Of a stretch of 64,000 nucleotides of DNA, positions 1 through 7,803 are shown piece after piece. Where the stretch lies: the NCBI GenBank assembly GCA_903893215.1, contig CAITLJ010000070.1, positions 1 through 64,000 on the forward strand, in the 5' to 3' direction. The stretch is from an uncultured Ferrovum sp. (lineage in GTDB: Bacteria > Pseudomonadota > Gammaproteobacteria > Burkholderiales > Ferrovaceae). The position numbers and the translations under genes are program-made. Numbering within the stretch: position 1 is the first letter of the stretch; every line of letters starts with the position of its first letter. A model generated the notes under the pieces. The model saw nothing but the letters and a program-made list of their open reading frames with translations, made no database searches and was not told where the DNA came from.

Positions 1-30
1 CTCTTTCCCTACACGACGCTCTTCCGATCT
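1..30. other. Illumina TruSeq adapter remnant (assembly artefact)
   Basis: The first 30 bases match the 3' end of the Illumina universal adapter, including the familiar CACGACGCTCTTCCGATCT. Read in the frame of the next gene they give LFPYTTLFRS, a well-known contaminant peptide in protein databases. This is not genomic DNA; real sequence starts at 31. Confidence 0.97.
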
Positions 31-357
31 GGCAAGGCGGCCAGCGAGGCCGAGCAGATGGGGGCGCGTTTTGCTGCTGCACGCGAGCGTGGTGACCATA
101 CCCACAAGCGAGAGGAAGCGCGTTACCAGCTGATGTTGCGTGGAGATGCCGCTGCCGCCTTGCGTCTGGCGCAGGCCAATTGGGAAGCGCAGAAGGAGCC
201 GGCCGACGTGCGCATCCTGGCCGAGACGGCATTGGCCACCCGGGACGCGGCCGCACAGGGCGTAGTGCGTGACTGGCTGCAGCGCACCGGCTTGCAGGAT
301 CAGGCCAGCGCTGCCCTGCGTTCGCTGGCCGCCCCCCCGCCCAGACCGGCCAGTTAA
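31..357 (+). CDS. C-terminal fragment of a repeat-rich protein of unknown function
   Basis: An open frame runs from the adapter junction to a TAA at 355-357 and lacks its 5' end; the ATG at 58 is internal, because the frame is open back to 31. The roughly 108 visible residues are Ala/Arg-rich and helical. They include a stretch around ALRLAQANWEAQKEPADVRILAETALA that resembles tetratricopeptide-type helical pairs. It ends two bases before the HupE/UreJ-like gene, which suggests co-transcription. In other proteobacteria, similar tetratricopeptide proteins sit next to HupE/UreJ genes, but no function can be assigned here. Confidence 0.6.
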   Translation, partial: GKAASEAEQMGARFAAARERGDHTHKREEARYQLMLRGDAAAALRLAQANWEAQKEPADVRILAETALATRDAAAQGVVRDWLQRTGLQDQASAALRSLAAPPPRPAS

Positions 358-359
358 GG

Positions 360-1580
360 ATGCCTCGATTGCGAACCCGCCCGCTGGTGGTCCGTTGTCT
401 GTCCCTGGTTCGCGCGCTGCGTGACGGTGCAAGAATCCTTTGCCGCGGCGGCGCGCTTGCCATGGCACTGACCCTGCTGGGAATCGCGCAACCCGCCCTC
501 GCCCACAAACCCAGTGACAGCTATCTGGTGGTGGACGCCACCGCCGGCGACACGTTGGCAGTGCAGTGGGACATTGCGTTGCGCGATCTCAACTATGCCG
601 TGGGCCTGGACACCAACAACGACGGCCGCATTACCTGGGGCGAAGTGCGCGCGCAACAGGGCAGGGTGGATGCGTACATTGGCGCGCGCCTGCAATTGCA
701 GGTGGATGGTCACGTCTGCGTGATGACCGCCTGGCAGCATCGTGCCGACCAGCACAGTGATGGCACGTATCTGGTGACCGATTTCCATACCGATTGCCCG
801 AGCCACGGTCGCCGGCTGACAGCGCGCTACACGTTGTTCTTTGATCTGGATCCGATGCATCGCGGCCTGCTCCGTTTGCGGGGCACGGCTGGCACCCGGA
901 CCGCCGTGCTCGGCCCGGACAACCCGGAGCGCCAGTTCGTGCTCGATCAGGGCGGCATGCTGACGCAGATCGCCGAGTATTTCGTGCATGGCGTGTGGCA
1001 TATCTGGCAAGGCATCGACCACATCCTGTTTCTGCTCTCGCTGTTGCTGCCCAGTGTGCTGCAGCGTCAGGATGGCCGTTGGGTGGGCGCCACCCGATTC
1101 AGGCGCAGCCTGCTGGACATCCTGCGGGTGGTCACGGCCTTTACGGTGGCCCACTCGATCACCCTATCGCTGGCGGCTCTGGGCTGGGTGATGCTGCCGT
1201 CACGCCTGGTGGAATCGACGATTGCCGCCTCGGTGGTGCTGGCGGCGCTCAACAATGTGTGGCCGGTGATCGGTGAGGGGCGCTGGATGGTGGCCTTCCT
1301 GTTCGGTCTGATCCACGGCTTCGGCTTTGCCAGCGTGCTGGCCGACCTCGGCCTGCCGCGTGACGTGCTGGCCGGTGCCTTGGTCGGTTTCAACCTGGGT
1401 GTGGAAGCCGGTCAACTGGCCATTGTGCTTGCCTTTATTCCGCTGGCCTGGCCACTGCGCAACACGCAGCTCTACAGGTTTGGCCTGCTCGGCGCCGGCT
1501 CGCTGCTGGTGGCAGTGCTGGCCGCAATCTGGCTGGTGGAGCGCGCCTTCCTGCTCAAGATCCTGCCGTTCACCGTGTGA
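360..1580 (+). CDS. HupE/UreJ family membrane protein
   Basis: Polytopic inner-membrane protein of 406 residues. A signal peptide ends at ALA-H49 in the full frame; the ATG at 462 would give a tighter signal peptide and is an alternative start. An exported N-terminal domain carries an EF-hand-like loop (D84 to E95, DTNNDGRITWGE). From about residue 210 come several membrane segments with His-rich signatures (HGVWHIWQGIDHILFL, VAHSITLSLA, LIHGFGFASVL) typical of the HupE/UreJ_2 group. HupE/UreJ proteins are linked to nickel uptake for hydrogenase or urease, but neither enzyme is visible here, so metal specificity is unproven. It is probably coupled to the preceding gene and unrelated to the flagellar genes. 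Confidence 0.85.
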   Translation: MPRLRTRPLVVRCLSLVRALRDGARILCRGGALAMALTLLGIAQPALAHKPSDSYLVVDATAGDTLAVQWDIALRDLNYAVGLDTNNDGRITWGEVRAQQGRVDAYIGARLQLQVDGHVCVMTAWQHRADQHSDGTYLVTDFHTDCPSHGRRLTARYTLFFDLDPMHRGLLRLRGTAGTRTAVLGPDNPERQFVLDQGGMLTQIAEYFVHGVWHIWQGIDHILFLLSLLLPSVLQRQDGRWVGATRFRRSLLDILRVVTAFTVAHSITLSLAALGWVMLPSRLVESTIAASVVLAALNNVWPVIGEGRWMVAFLFGLIHGFGFASVLADLGLPRDVLAGALVGFNLGVEAGQLAIVLAFIPLAWPLRNTQLYRFGLLGAGSLLVAVLAAIWLVERAFLLKILPFTV

Positions 1581-1771
1581 CAACCAGCCAGTCTTGGTCA
1601 GATCATTTTCAAAATATTTTGTGTTTGTCCCTAAAGTCCCCCCGACACGGTGCCGTAACGCATTTGTGAGGAGCGGTAGTGCGCCCTTCACAGGCAATAC
1701 GGCGGCATCTGGCAAGTGGCCAGGGCGTCTGGCGGAGGGGTCCCCCAAGGCTCCGCACCAGCGTCCCTGTC

Positions 1772-1809
1772 TCTGTGCCGAACCTTTGGCTCTGTGCCGA
1801 ACCTTTGGC
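1772..1809. repeat. Two perfect tandem copies of a 19-bp unit
   Basis: The unit TCTGTGCCGAACCTTTGGC occurs at 1772-1790 and again at 1791-1809 with no difference. A partial echo (CTGAACCTTTGC) follows near 1834. It may be a regulator-binding repeat or simple replication slippage. Confidence 0.9.
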
Positions 1810-1909
1810 GCCGGGCCGCCCCCTTGCGTCAGGCTGAACCTTTGCAGCGCCTGGCCTGAGGCAAATGTCAGGTCTGTGATAAATGTGCAAAACCTGCAGG
1901 GGCCAGCCC

Positions 1910-1936
1910 TAAAGTTTTTTGGCGGCCAGCCGTAAA
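1910..1936 (+). promoter_or_regulatory. Predicted sigma-28 (FliA) promoter upstream of flhDC
   Basis: TAAAGTTT at 1910-1917, an 11-nt spacer, then GCCGTAAA at 1929-1936. The -35 is identical to the enterobacterial FliA consensus and the -10 differs from GCCGATAA at two positions. The same -10 type (GCCGTAAT) precedes motA. It lies about 190 nt before the flhD start codon. It implies FliA-dependent transcription into flhDC. Confidence 0.75.
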
Positions 1937-1986
1937 TTTTAGAACAAGTCTGACAAACCATTGTTTTACATGGTTTTGCTTTGGCA

Positions 1987-2003
1987 GTAGGATTTTTTCC
2001 TAC
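1987..2003. promoter_or_regulatory. Inverted repeat, possible response-regulator operator
   Basis: GTAGGA (1987-1992), five T bases, TCCTAC (1998-2003): a perfect 6-bp dyad. TAGGA/TCCTA dyads resemble the heptamers bound by NarL/FixJ-type regulators such as BvgA. It lies about 125 nt upstream of flhD, between the sigma-28 promoter and the gene, where a regulator of flhDC could act. A role as an operator is inference. Confidence 0.4.
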
Positions 2004-2128
2004 AAGTCATCCCCTTGAATGTCCTACGCGCGAATTGGATCTCGTCCAGTTGGCGCTTTTGGTGCTTCCCCGGAAGATACGACTCATGCGCTGACCACTA
2101 CTCAGCGATTTCCTTGGGGGGAATCACC

Positions 2129-2440
2129 ATGAACATGCAAGACCTGAATGCCGAGATCCGCGAAGCCAATCTGACCTACCTGATGCTGGCGCAGCAAATG
2201 TTGCTGGCCGATCGCATTGGCGCCATGTACCGCCTCGGCATCAACGCCGAACTGGCAGACGTGATGGCCAGGCTCACGCCGGCCCAGCTGGTCAAGATGG
2301 CCAGCACCGACATGCTGATTGCCCGCTTCCGCATGGATGAACGCACCGTGCTTGGCATGCTGAACGACTACAGCAAGGAGCGCCCGATGGCGCGCACCCA
2401 TTCGGCGATCATGCTGGCCGCCCAGCCGCTCGAAGCCTGA
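2129..2440 (+). CDS. flhD: FlhD, flagellar master regulator subunit
   Basis: FlhD (103 aa) forms a heterohexamer with FlhC that activates class II flagellar promoters with sigma-70. The sequence has the typical start MNMQDLNAEIREANLTYLML and the helical FlhD core to about residue 90. The frame is open back to 2015, but the ATG at 2129 is preceded by a G-rich ribosome site (TTGGGGGGAA) and gives the usual FlhD length. flhC follows after 68 nt. Matching FlhDC-type boxes elsewhere in the window (near 13100, 22320 and 45937) support the regulator being functional. Transcription probably depends on the signals at 1910-2003. Confidence 0.95.
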   Translation: MNMQDLNAEIREANLTYLMLAQQMLLADRIGAMYRLGINAELADVMARLTPAQLVKMASTDMLIARFRMDERTVLGMLNDYSKERPMARTHSAIMLAAQPLEA

Positions 2441-2508
2441 GACCACCCGGTCCCGTCGCATTCAGCACGACATACCCGCACGTTCAAAAAATTCCGGAGC
2501 AGCACATC

Positions 2509-3078
2509 ATGGCGCAAAAAAGTCTCGTCAACGAAGCACAGGAAACCCGGTTGGTGATCGAACTGATCGAGATGGGTGCCCGGTTGCAGGTTCTGGAATC
2601 CGAGACGTCGCTGAGCCGCGAACGCCTGATCAAGCTGTACAAGGAAATCCGCCGCGAATCGCCACCCAAGGGGCTGCTGCCGTTTTCCACCGAATGGTTC
2701 ACCACCTGGTTGCCCAACATTCACGGTTCGCTGTTTGCCAACATCCATCGTTACATGACCGGACACGCCGGCCTGTCAGGTATTCAGGCCACCATGCAGG
2801 CCTATCGCCTGTATCGCGAGCATCACCATGAAGCAGATGCCGACGGTGAGCCGGTACTGGCCTTCACCCGCGCCTGGACCCTGGTGCGCTTCATGGACAG
2901 CGGCATGCTCAACCTGACGCCCTGCACCCAGTGTGGCGGTCATTTCGTCACCCACACCTACGACCTGCACAACAGCTTCGTCTGCGGCATGTGCCACATG
3001 CCCTCGCGTGCCGGCAAGACCCGCCGCGCGCGCGCGGCCGGCATTGCAGCGGAGGCAGCCCTGCAGGATGCCGCCTGA
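2509..3078 (+). CDS. flhC: FlhC, flagellar master regulator subunit
   Basis: FlhC (189 aa) is the main DNA-contacting partner of FlhD. The zinc site is intact: C139 and C142 (CTQC) with C159 and C162 (CGMC). The N-terminal part carries the conserved AxQETRLVIELIEMGARLQVLE segment. The ATG at 2509 follows a clear CCGGAG ribosome site. The length is normal for the family. A sigma-28 promoter for motA begins 40 nt after the stop, so motAB can be transcribed separately from flhDC. Confidence 0.96.
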   Translation: MAQKSLVNEAQETRLVIELIEMGARLQVLESETSLSRERLIKLYKEIRRESPPKGLLPFSTEWFTTWLPNIHGSLFANIHRYMTGHAGLSGIQATMQAYRLYREHHHEADADGEPVLAFTRAWTLVRFMDSGMLNLTPCTQCGGHFVTHTYDLHNSFVCGMCHMPSRAGKTRRARAAGIAAEAALQDAA

Positions 3079-3117
3079 GCACGCCCTGCGCCGGCTGAAG
3101 AATGTGTCGGCACTGCC

Positions 3118-3144
3118 TTAAGTTTTTATCGTATTGGCCGTAAT
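3118..3144 (+). promoter_or_regulatory. Predicted sigma-28 promoter of motAB
   Basis: TTAAGTTT at 3118-3125, an 11-nt spacer, GCCGTAAT at 3137-3144. Spacing matches the FliA consensus exactly. It lies 78 nt before the motA GTG start. Confidence 0.75.
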
Positions 3145-3221
3145 CCAAGCATGCGGAGAAACGGTTGTTGCACTGCCCGACCACCGACCCGCAGCGTCTT
3201 CATGGATAGGGATTTACGCTC

Positions 3222-4076
3222 GTGCTAATCATCGGTGGGTACATAGTCATCCTGGGCTGCGTGTTTGGCGGCTTTGTGGCGGGCGGCGGCCATCTGGAGG
3301 CGCTGATGCAGCCGCTCGAGCTCCTGATGATTGGCGGCGCGGCGGCCGGGGCCTTTCTGGTCTCGAATGGCGGCAATGCCATCAAAGGCACGCTGAAGGC
3401 GCTGCCCACCGTGATGAAGGGCGGCGGCTATTCGAGGGCGCTCTACATGGAATTGCTTGCCTTGCTGTACGACATTTTGAGCAAGGTGCGTAAAGAAGGC
3501 CTGATGTCGATTGAAGGCGACGTCGAGAATCCGCATGACAGCCCGCTGTTCTCCAAGTACCCCAACATCGCCAAGGACCATCACATCATCGAGTTCATGA
3601 CTGACTACCTGCGTCTGATGGTCGGCGGCAACCTGAACGCACTCGAAATCGAAAACCTGATGGACATCGAGATCGAAACGCATCATTACGAAGGTCATGT
3701 GCCAGCGCACTGCATTGCCGCCGTCGGCGACGCCATGCCTGCCTTCGGCATTGTGGCTGCCGTGATGGGCGTGGTGCACACCATGGAGTCGGTGGGCATT
3801 CCTCCGGCCGAGCTGGGTATCCTGATCGCGCATGCGCTGGTCGGTACCTTCCTGGGTATCCTGCTGTCCTATGGCTTCATTGGCCCGCTGGCATCCAAGC
3901 TCACGCAAAACCTGGAAGCCAGCACCAAGGTGTTTCAGACCGTGAAAGTGACCCTGCTGGCCAGCCTGCAGGGCTATGCCCCGGCCGTGGCGGTGGAGTT
4001 TGGCCGTAAGGTGCTCTACAGCACCGAACGACCCACCTTTGGCGAACTGGAAGCCCACGTGAAGGGCGCCAAGTAA
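3222..4076 (+). CDS. motA: MotA, flagellar stator ion channel subunit
   Basis: MotA (284 aa) forms the stator ring with MotB and turns ion flow into torque on FliG. It starts with GTG at 3222 behind AGGGAT. The four membrane segments lie at the two ends, around a large cytoplasmic loop. Key residues fall at the same numbers as in Escherichia coli MotA: R90 and E98 (which contact FliG) and P173 and P222. The proton-type motif PAFGIVAAVMGVVHTM is present. motB starts 3 nt after the stop, so the two are co-translated. Confidence 0.97.
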   Translation: MLIIGGYIVILGCVFGGFVAGGGHLEALMQPLELLMIGGAAAGAFLVSNGGNAIKGTLKALPTVMKGGGYSRALYMELLALLYDILSKVRKEGLMSIEGDVENPHDSPLFSKYPNIAKDHHIIEFMTDYLRLMVGGNLNALEIENLMDIEIETHHYEGHVPAHCIAAVGDAMPAFGIVAAVMGVVHTMESVGIPPAELGILIAHALVGTFLGILLSYGFIGPLASKLTQNLEASTKVFQTVKVTLLASLQGYAPAVAVEFGRKVLYSTERPTFGELEAHVKGAK

Positions 4077-4079
4077 GCA

Positions 4080-5294
4080 ATGGCCGGCGCACCAGGCAAG
4101 GGTGGAGAAGCGGCCCGCCCGATCATCGTCAAGCGCATCAAGAAGGGTGGCGGTGGCCATCACGGCGGTGCGTGGAAGATTGCCTATGCCGACTTCGTGA
4201 CCGCCATGATGGCGTTCTTCCTGCTGATGTGGCTGCTCGGCAGTACGGCGAAGGGTGACCTGGCGGGTATTGCGATGTATTTCCAGAGTCCGCTGCAGGT
4301 GGCGATGCGCGGCGGCAGCGGCGCGGGTGACGCCAGCAGTGTGATCACCGGCGGTGGCCAGGACCTGACTCGCCAGGCCGGTCAGGTGCGTCGCGGCGAC
4401 GTGGACGCTGCCAACAAGACGTATGCACTGAAGGCAGCGCAGGCCGAATTCGAGCGGCAGGAGTTCACCCGGTTGAAGACCCTCAAGGACAAGGTGACCG
4501 ACCAGATCAACGCCACACCCGGCTTGCAGGAATTCAAAAGTCAGATTCGTCTCGACATGACCAGCGAAGGCCTGCGCATCCAGGTGGTGGACGACAAGAA
4601 CCGGCCCACCTTTGGTCTGGCCAATGCCCGGCCTGAGGATTACACCCGCGATATCCTGCACGAAATTGCCAAAAGCCTGAACGAGGTGCCAAACACGGTG
4701 AGCATTTCCGGGCACACCGACGCGCGCCCCTATTCCGGCGGCGAGCGCGGCTACAACAACTGGGATCTTTCCACCGACCGCGCCAACATGGCGCACCGTG
4801 AACTGGTGGCCGGTGGACTGGACCCTGAAAAAGTGATCCGCATCGTGGGGCTAGGGTCCACCGTACCTCTCAATCCGGCCGATCCGGATGATCCGATCAA
4901 CCGGCGCATCAGCATTGTGGTGATGAACCGCAAGACCGAAGACAACATCCGTCACGATGCCAGCGCCACCGTGACGGATGGCGACAGCACCAAGGACGTG
5001 CTGGAGGGCCGCCGCATTCCGGATATCCGTCCTGCCCTGCCGGCAATCCAGCCGATGCGCACAGATCCTTTCGGCAAGACCGTGTCCTCCCCGGTGGGCG
5101 TTGGTGTCGGCGGAAATAGCACTGCCGGCGGCGGGGCGACGGGCCACCCCGGTGATGCAGGTGGCGCGGCGGGCGCGGCGGGCAGCCCGGCCGGCGCAGC
5201 GGGCAGGTCCGGTGCGCTCGGCGGCTTGCAGCCACCGGTCAAGGTGGCCCCGCCGCGTCTGGAGCTGACGCCCGGCAACCCCTCCCGTCATTGA
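4080..5294 (+). CDS. motB: MotB, flagellar stator peptidoglycan-binding subunit
   Basis: MotB (404 aa) anchors the stator to peptidoglycan. The single membrane segment carries the ion-binding aspartate D38 (AWKIAYADFVTAMMAFFLLMW), and the proton-type sequence suggests an H+-driven motor. An OmpA-like domain spans about residues 195-290 (SGHTDARPYSGG, NNWDLSTDRA, INRRISIVV). After it comes a Gly/Ala-rich low-complexity tail of about 100 residues, including GGAAGAAGSPAGAAG, which makes it much longer than Escherichia coli MotB (308 aa). The role of the tail is unknown. Confidence 0.96.
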   Translation: MAGAPGKGGEAARPIIVKRIKKGGGGHHGGAWKIAYADFVTAMMAFFLLMWLLGSTAKGDLAGIAMYFQSPLQVAMRGGSGAGDASSVITGGGQDLTRQAGQVRRGDVDAANKTYALKAAQAEFERQEFTRLKTLKDKVTDQINATPGLQEFKSQIRLDMTSEGLRIQVVDDKNRPTFGLANARPEDYTRDILHEIAKSLNEVPNTVSISGHTDARPYSGGERGYNNWDLSTDRANMAHRELVAGGLDPEKVIRIVGLGSTVPLNPADPDDPINRRISIVVMNRKTEDNIRHDASATVTDGDSTKDVLEGRRIPDIRPALPAIQPMRTDPFGKTVSSPVGVGVGGNSTAGGGATGHPGDAGGAAGAAGSPAGAAGRSGALGGLQPPVKVAPPRLELTPGNPSRH

Positions 5295-5318
5295 GCCAAC
5301 CCGGAGCCTGTGCGCACC

Positions 5319-5708
5319 ATGTCCCGTCCGCTGATCCTTGTTGTTGAAGACTCCGCTGCCATCCGCAGCCTGGTATGCGACACCCTGGTCCAGGCCGGCC
5401 TGAACGTGGTGGAAGCCGAAGACGGGCTGGACGCCCTGCAGCGCGCCCGGCGCGCCCGCTTTGACCTGGTGCTGAGCGATCAGAACATGCCGCGCATGGA
5501 TGGTCTGAGTCTGGTCCGCGAACTGCGCCGCATCGAGTGCTACCAGCAGGTGCCGATCGTGATGCTGACCACCGAGGCCAGCACTGACATGACGCAGGCC
5601 GGCCGTCTGGCGGGCGCCACTGGCTGGATCGTCAAACCCTTCGAACCGCGCCGATTGTTGCGCGTGGTGCAGCAGGTGCTGCAATCGGTGGCGGTGCTCC
5701 ATGGATGA
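5319..5708 (+). CDS. CheY-like single-domain response regulator
   Basis: A receiver domain only (129 aa from the ATG at 5319; a GTG at 5310 in frame is an alternative, but GGAG lies too close to it). Acidic pocket E10-D11, phosphoacceptor D54 (LVLSDQNMPRMDG), T84/T85 and K106 in WIVKPFEP are in place. Its end overlaps the next cheA by 8 nt, so the pair is translationally coupled and this protein is the likely phosphate acceptor of that kinase. It differs clearly from the canonical CheY at 9734 and may act as a phosphate sink or as the output of a second pathway. Confidence 0.85.
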   Translation: MSRPLILVVEDSAAIRSLVCDTLVQAGLNVVEAEDGLDALQRARRARFDLVLSDQNMPRMDGLSLVRELRRIECYQQVPIVMLTTEASTDMTQAGRLAGATGWIVKPFEPRRLLRVVQQVLQSVAVLHG

Positions 5709-7731
5709 CCTGAGCGCCTATGTGAGCGCCTACCTTGATGAGGCTGCCGAGCACTTGCGGGAACTGCAAGGATTGGTGCCGAGCCTTGCCCGCAGCGATG
5801 TGCGGCTGGACGATGTGCATGCCGCCTTCCGCGCCATGCACTCGATCAAGGGAGGCGCGGCAATCTTCGGCCAGGCCACCATGGCCGACATCGCCCATGT
5901 CAGCGAGCATCTGCTGGACGCCTTGCGCAAGGGGGCCCGTGCGGCAACCGAGGATGAGTCGGATGCCCTCATCCAGGCGCTGGAAGCCCTCGAGGACGTG
6001 ATCGCTGCCCTGCGTCGCGGCGAAACCCCGGAGCGCGGCGGTCCGCAGCGTGCCATCGAACGGTTGGCGGTGATGACCGGACAGACGGCGGGTCTGGCAC
6101 GACACGATCCCGCTGACTTTCCCGGGCTGGCCGAATCTGCGCTGCTGCCCTTCACCCCTGCCGCAGGTGCAGCGGACGACGACGCGGGTGGCTTCGGCTT
6201 CTTCGTGCCCCCCGGCGGTGGCGCGGTGGCAGCGCCCGAGGCCGACTATCTGCAGGATGCCCTGCTGGGTGGCGCGGAGTTTTTTGTGATCCTGCCCGGC
6301 GAGCTGGAACCGGACACCGGCTTGCCCATGCTGACGCCCATGCCTGACCGGTTTGCATCGCCCAAGGCCGCCAGTACATTGCCTGCCCCCGCGTCTGCGC
6401 CATCGCGCGCCGCGATCGAGCCACCCCTGCCGTCAGGTCCGCTGTCCAGCGGCCAGGCCCCCATGCTGCCGGCAGACACCGTGCGGGTGGCCTCGGCGCG
6501 GCTGGACGGCCTGCTGGAACTGGCGAGCGGTTTTTCCCAGTTATATGGTCAGCTTGAAGATGCCACACGACATGATTACGTGTTGCGCCAGCGCGTGGAC
6601 CCGGTGCTCGACCAGTTCGAACGCATGACCCGCGAACTTCATTCGGCCGTCATGGCGTTGCGCCTGGTCCCCCTCAATTTTGCCTTCAGCCGGCTCACCC
6701 GACTGGTGCGCGAAGTCTCGGCGCAGCTTGGCAAGCCGGCGCAGCTTGCGCTGCGCGGCGCCGACACCGAAGTCGACAAGGCGCTGGTGGAACGTCTTTC
6801 CGACCCCCTGATGCATCTGGTGCGCAACAGCCTGGATCACGGCATCGAGCAGGCCGACGTGCGGCGCGCACTGGGCAAGCCCGAGCATGGTCAACTGGTG
6901 CTGTCAGCCGAGCAACGCGCCGGACAGGTGGTGATTGCCCTCGAAGATGATGGTGCCGGGCTCTCGCGTTCGCGCATTCTGGAGCGCGCGCATGCGCTTG
7001 GCATCGCGTTGGCCGAGGACGCCAGCGACGAGGCGGTGTGGCAGTGCATTTTCGAGCCCGGGTTCTCCACCACGGCCAGCGTGAATGCGATGTCGGGCCG
7101 CGGCGTCGGGCTCGATGTGGTGCGCCAGACCCTGCAAGGCCTCGGTGGACGGGTGCGGGTCACCAGCCGGGCCGGGAAGGGGGCGCGCTTTGAATTGCGT
7201 CTGCCACTCACACTGGCGGTGCTGGACGGCATGCTGGTGACGGCCGGTGGTGACCATTACCTGCTGCCGGTAGCTGTCGTGCAGGAATCCATGGATGCCC
7301 GCACCGCCAGCGTGCATACGGTGGCCGGCGGGCGCGAAGCCATCTCCCTGCATGGTCGTCCGATTCCGGTTTACCGTCTGGAAAATCTCTACGCGTCACA
7401 GTCAGGACCGATACCGCCAGTGCTGATGGTGATTGCGGACGAAGCTGGCACGTACGCGCTGGCAGTCGATGAACTGCATGGCCAACATTCGGCCGTGGTC
7501 AAGGGTCTGGAGGGCCGGTTGCGCGGCCTGCCCGGGGTGACCGGTTCCACGGTGGTGGGGGCCGGGCGCACGGCCTTGATCCTCGATCCGCAGGCACTGC
7601 CTGGCCTGATCCGGCAGGCCGGTGCGCAGCACGCCCCGCCTCCGGCCGGGCCCGGTCATGTGCAGCCCGAAGCATCCGGCGACGAGATACCCCTTGTTTC
7701 AACTTCGGCATTGGTCGGCCACGATGACTAA
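5701..7731 (+). CDS. cheA: CheA-type histidine kinase (first copy)
   Basis: CheA family kinase of 676 residues. An HPt domain (1-105) carries the phosphorylated H47 (AMHSIKGG). A long Pro/Ala/Gly-rich linker of about 130 residues stands where the P2 domain usually is. Then come the dimerization helices (260-330), the ATPase domain with N376 (HLVRNSLDHG), DDGAGL (416-421), FEPGFST (451-457) and GRGVGLD (466-472), and a CheW-like receptor-coupling domain (505-640). All catalytic boxes are intact. It overlaps the CheY-like gene before it. It is clearly diverged from the second CheA at 11036, so the two may signal differently. Confidence 0.93.
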   Translation: MDDLSAYVSAYLDEAAEHLRELQGLVPSLARSDVRLDDVHAAFRAMHSIKGGAAIFGQATMADIAHVSEHLLDALRKGARAATEDESDALIQALEALEDVIAALRRGETPERGGPQRAIERLAVMTGQTAGLARHDPADFPGLAESALLPFTPAAGAADDDAGGFGFFVPPGGGAVAAPEADYLQDALLGGAEFFVILPGELEPDTGLPMLTPMPDRFASPKAASTLPAPASAPSRAAIEPPLPSGPLSSGQAPMLPADTVRVASARLDGLLELASGFSQLYGQLEDATRHDYVLRQRVDPVLDQFERMTRELHSAVMALRLVPLNFAFSRLTRLVREVSAQLGKPAQLALRGADTEVDKALVERLSDPLMHLVRNSLDHGIEQADVRRALGKPEHGQLVLSAEQRAGQVVIALEDDGAGLSRSRILERAHALGIALAEDASDEAVWQCIFEPGFSTTASVNAMSGRGVGLDVVRQTLQGLGGRVRVTSRAGKGARFELRLPLTLAVLDGMLVTAGGDHYLLPVAVVQESMDARTASVHTVAGGREAISLHGRPIPVYRLENLYASQSGPIPPVLMVIADEAGTYALAVDELHGQHSAVVKGLEGRLRGLPGVTGSTVVGAGRTALILDPQALPGLIRQAGAQHAPPPAGPGHVQPEASGDEIPLVSTSALVGHDD

Positions 7732-7755
7732 AGAAATGCGCAACTCAACCGATAA
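7729..7755 (+). promoter_or_regulatory. Predicted sigma-28 promoter of the cheV-cheV-cheY-cheZ-cheA block
   Basis: TAAAGAAA at 7729-7736, an 11-nt spacer, ACCGATAA at 7748-7755 (7 of 8 with the FliA -10). The -35 overlaps the stop codon of the first cheA. The cheV start is 49 nt downstream, so the second half of the chemotaxis block has its own class III promoter. Confidence 0.8.
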
Positions 7756-7803
7756 AGACTATGGAACGGAAGCGGTCGCTTCTGTCACACGCCGGAATAC
7801 ACC

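Larger units (their letters stand above)
1581..2128. other. Long regulatory region upstream of flhDC
   Basis: A 548-bp region with no convincing gene. It holds a 19-bp tandem repeat (1772-1809), a sigma-28 promoter match (1910-1936), an inverted repeat GTAGGA-N5-TCCTAC (1987-2003) and a 5' untranslated stretch to the flhD start. The part from about 1900 to 2010 is clearly more AT-rich than the genes around it, as expected for control DNA. Confidence 0.7.

Noticed and set aside
2015-2128. Longer FlhD starting at 2015
   Set aside because: The 38 extra residues (rich in Trp, Cys and Ser) do not resemble FlhD, and a good start with a G-rich ribosome site exists at 2129.
3225-4796. 523-codon open frame opposite motA/motB
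   Set aside because: It is a shadow of high third-position GC in motAB; it is His/Gln-rich, unlike real proteins here, and has no ribosome site.
5310-5318. GTG at 5310 as the start of the CheY-like gene
   Set aside because: GGAG at 5303-5306 would be only 3 nt away; the ATG at 5319 gives a spacing of 12 nt, long but more plausible. The choice is not certain.
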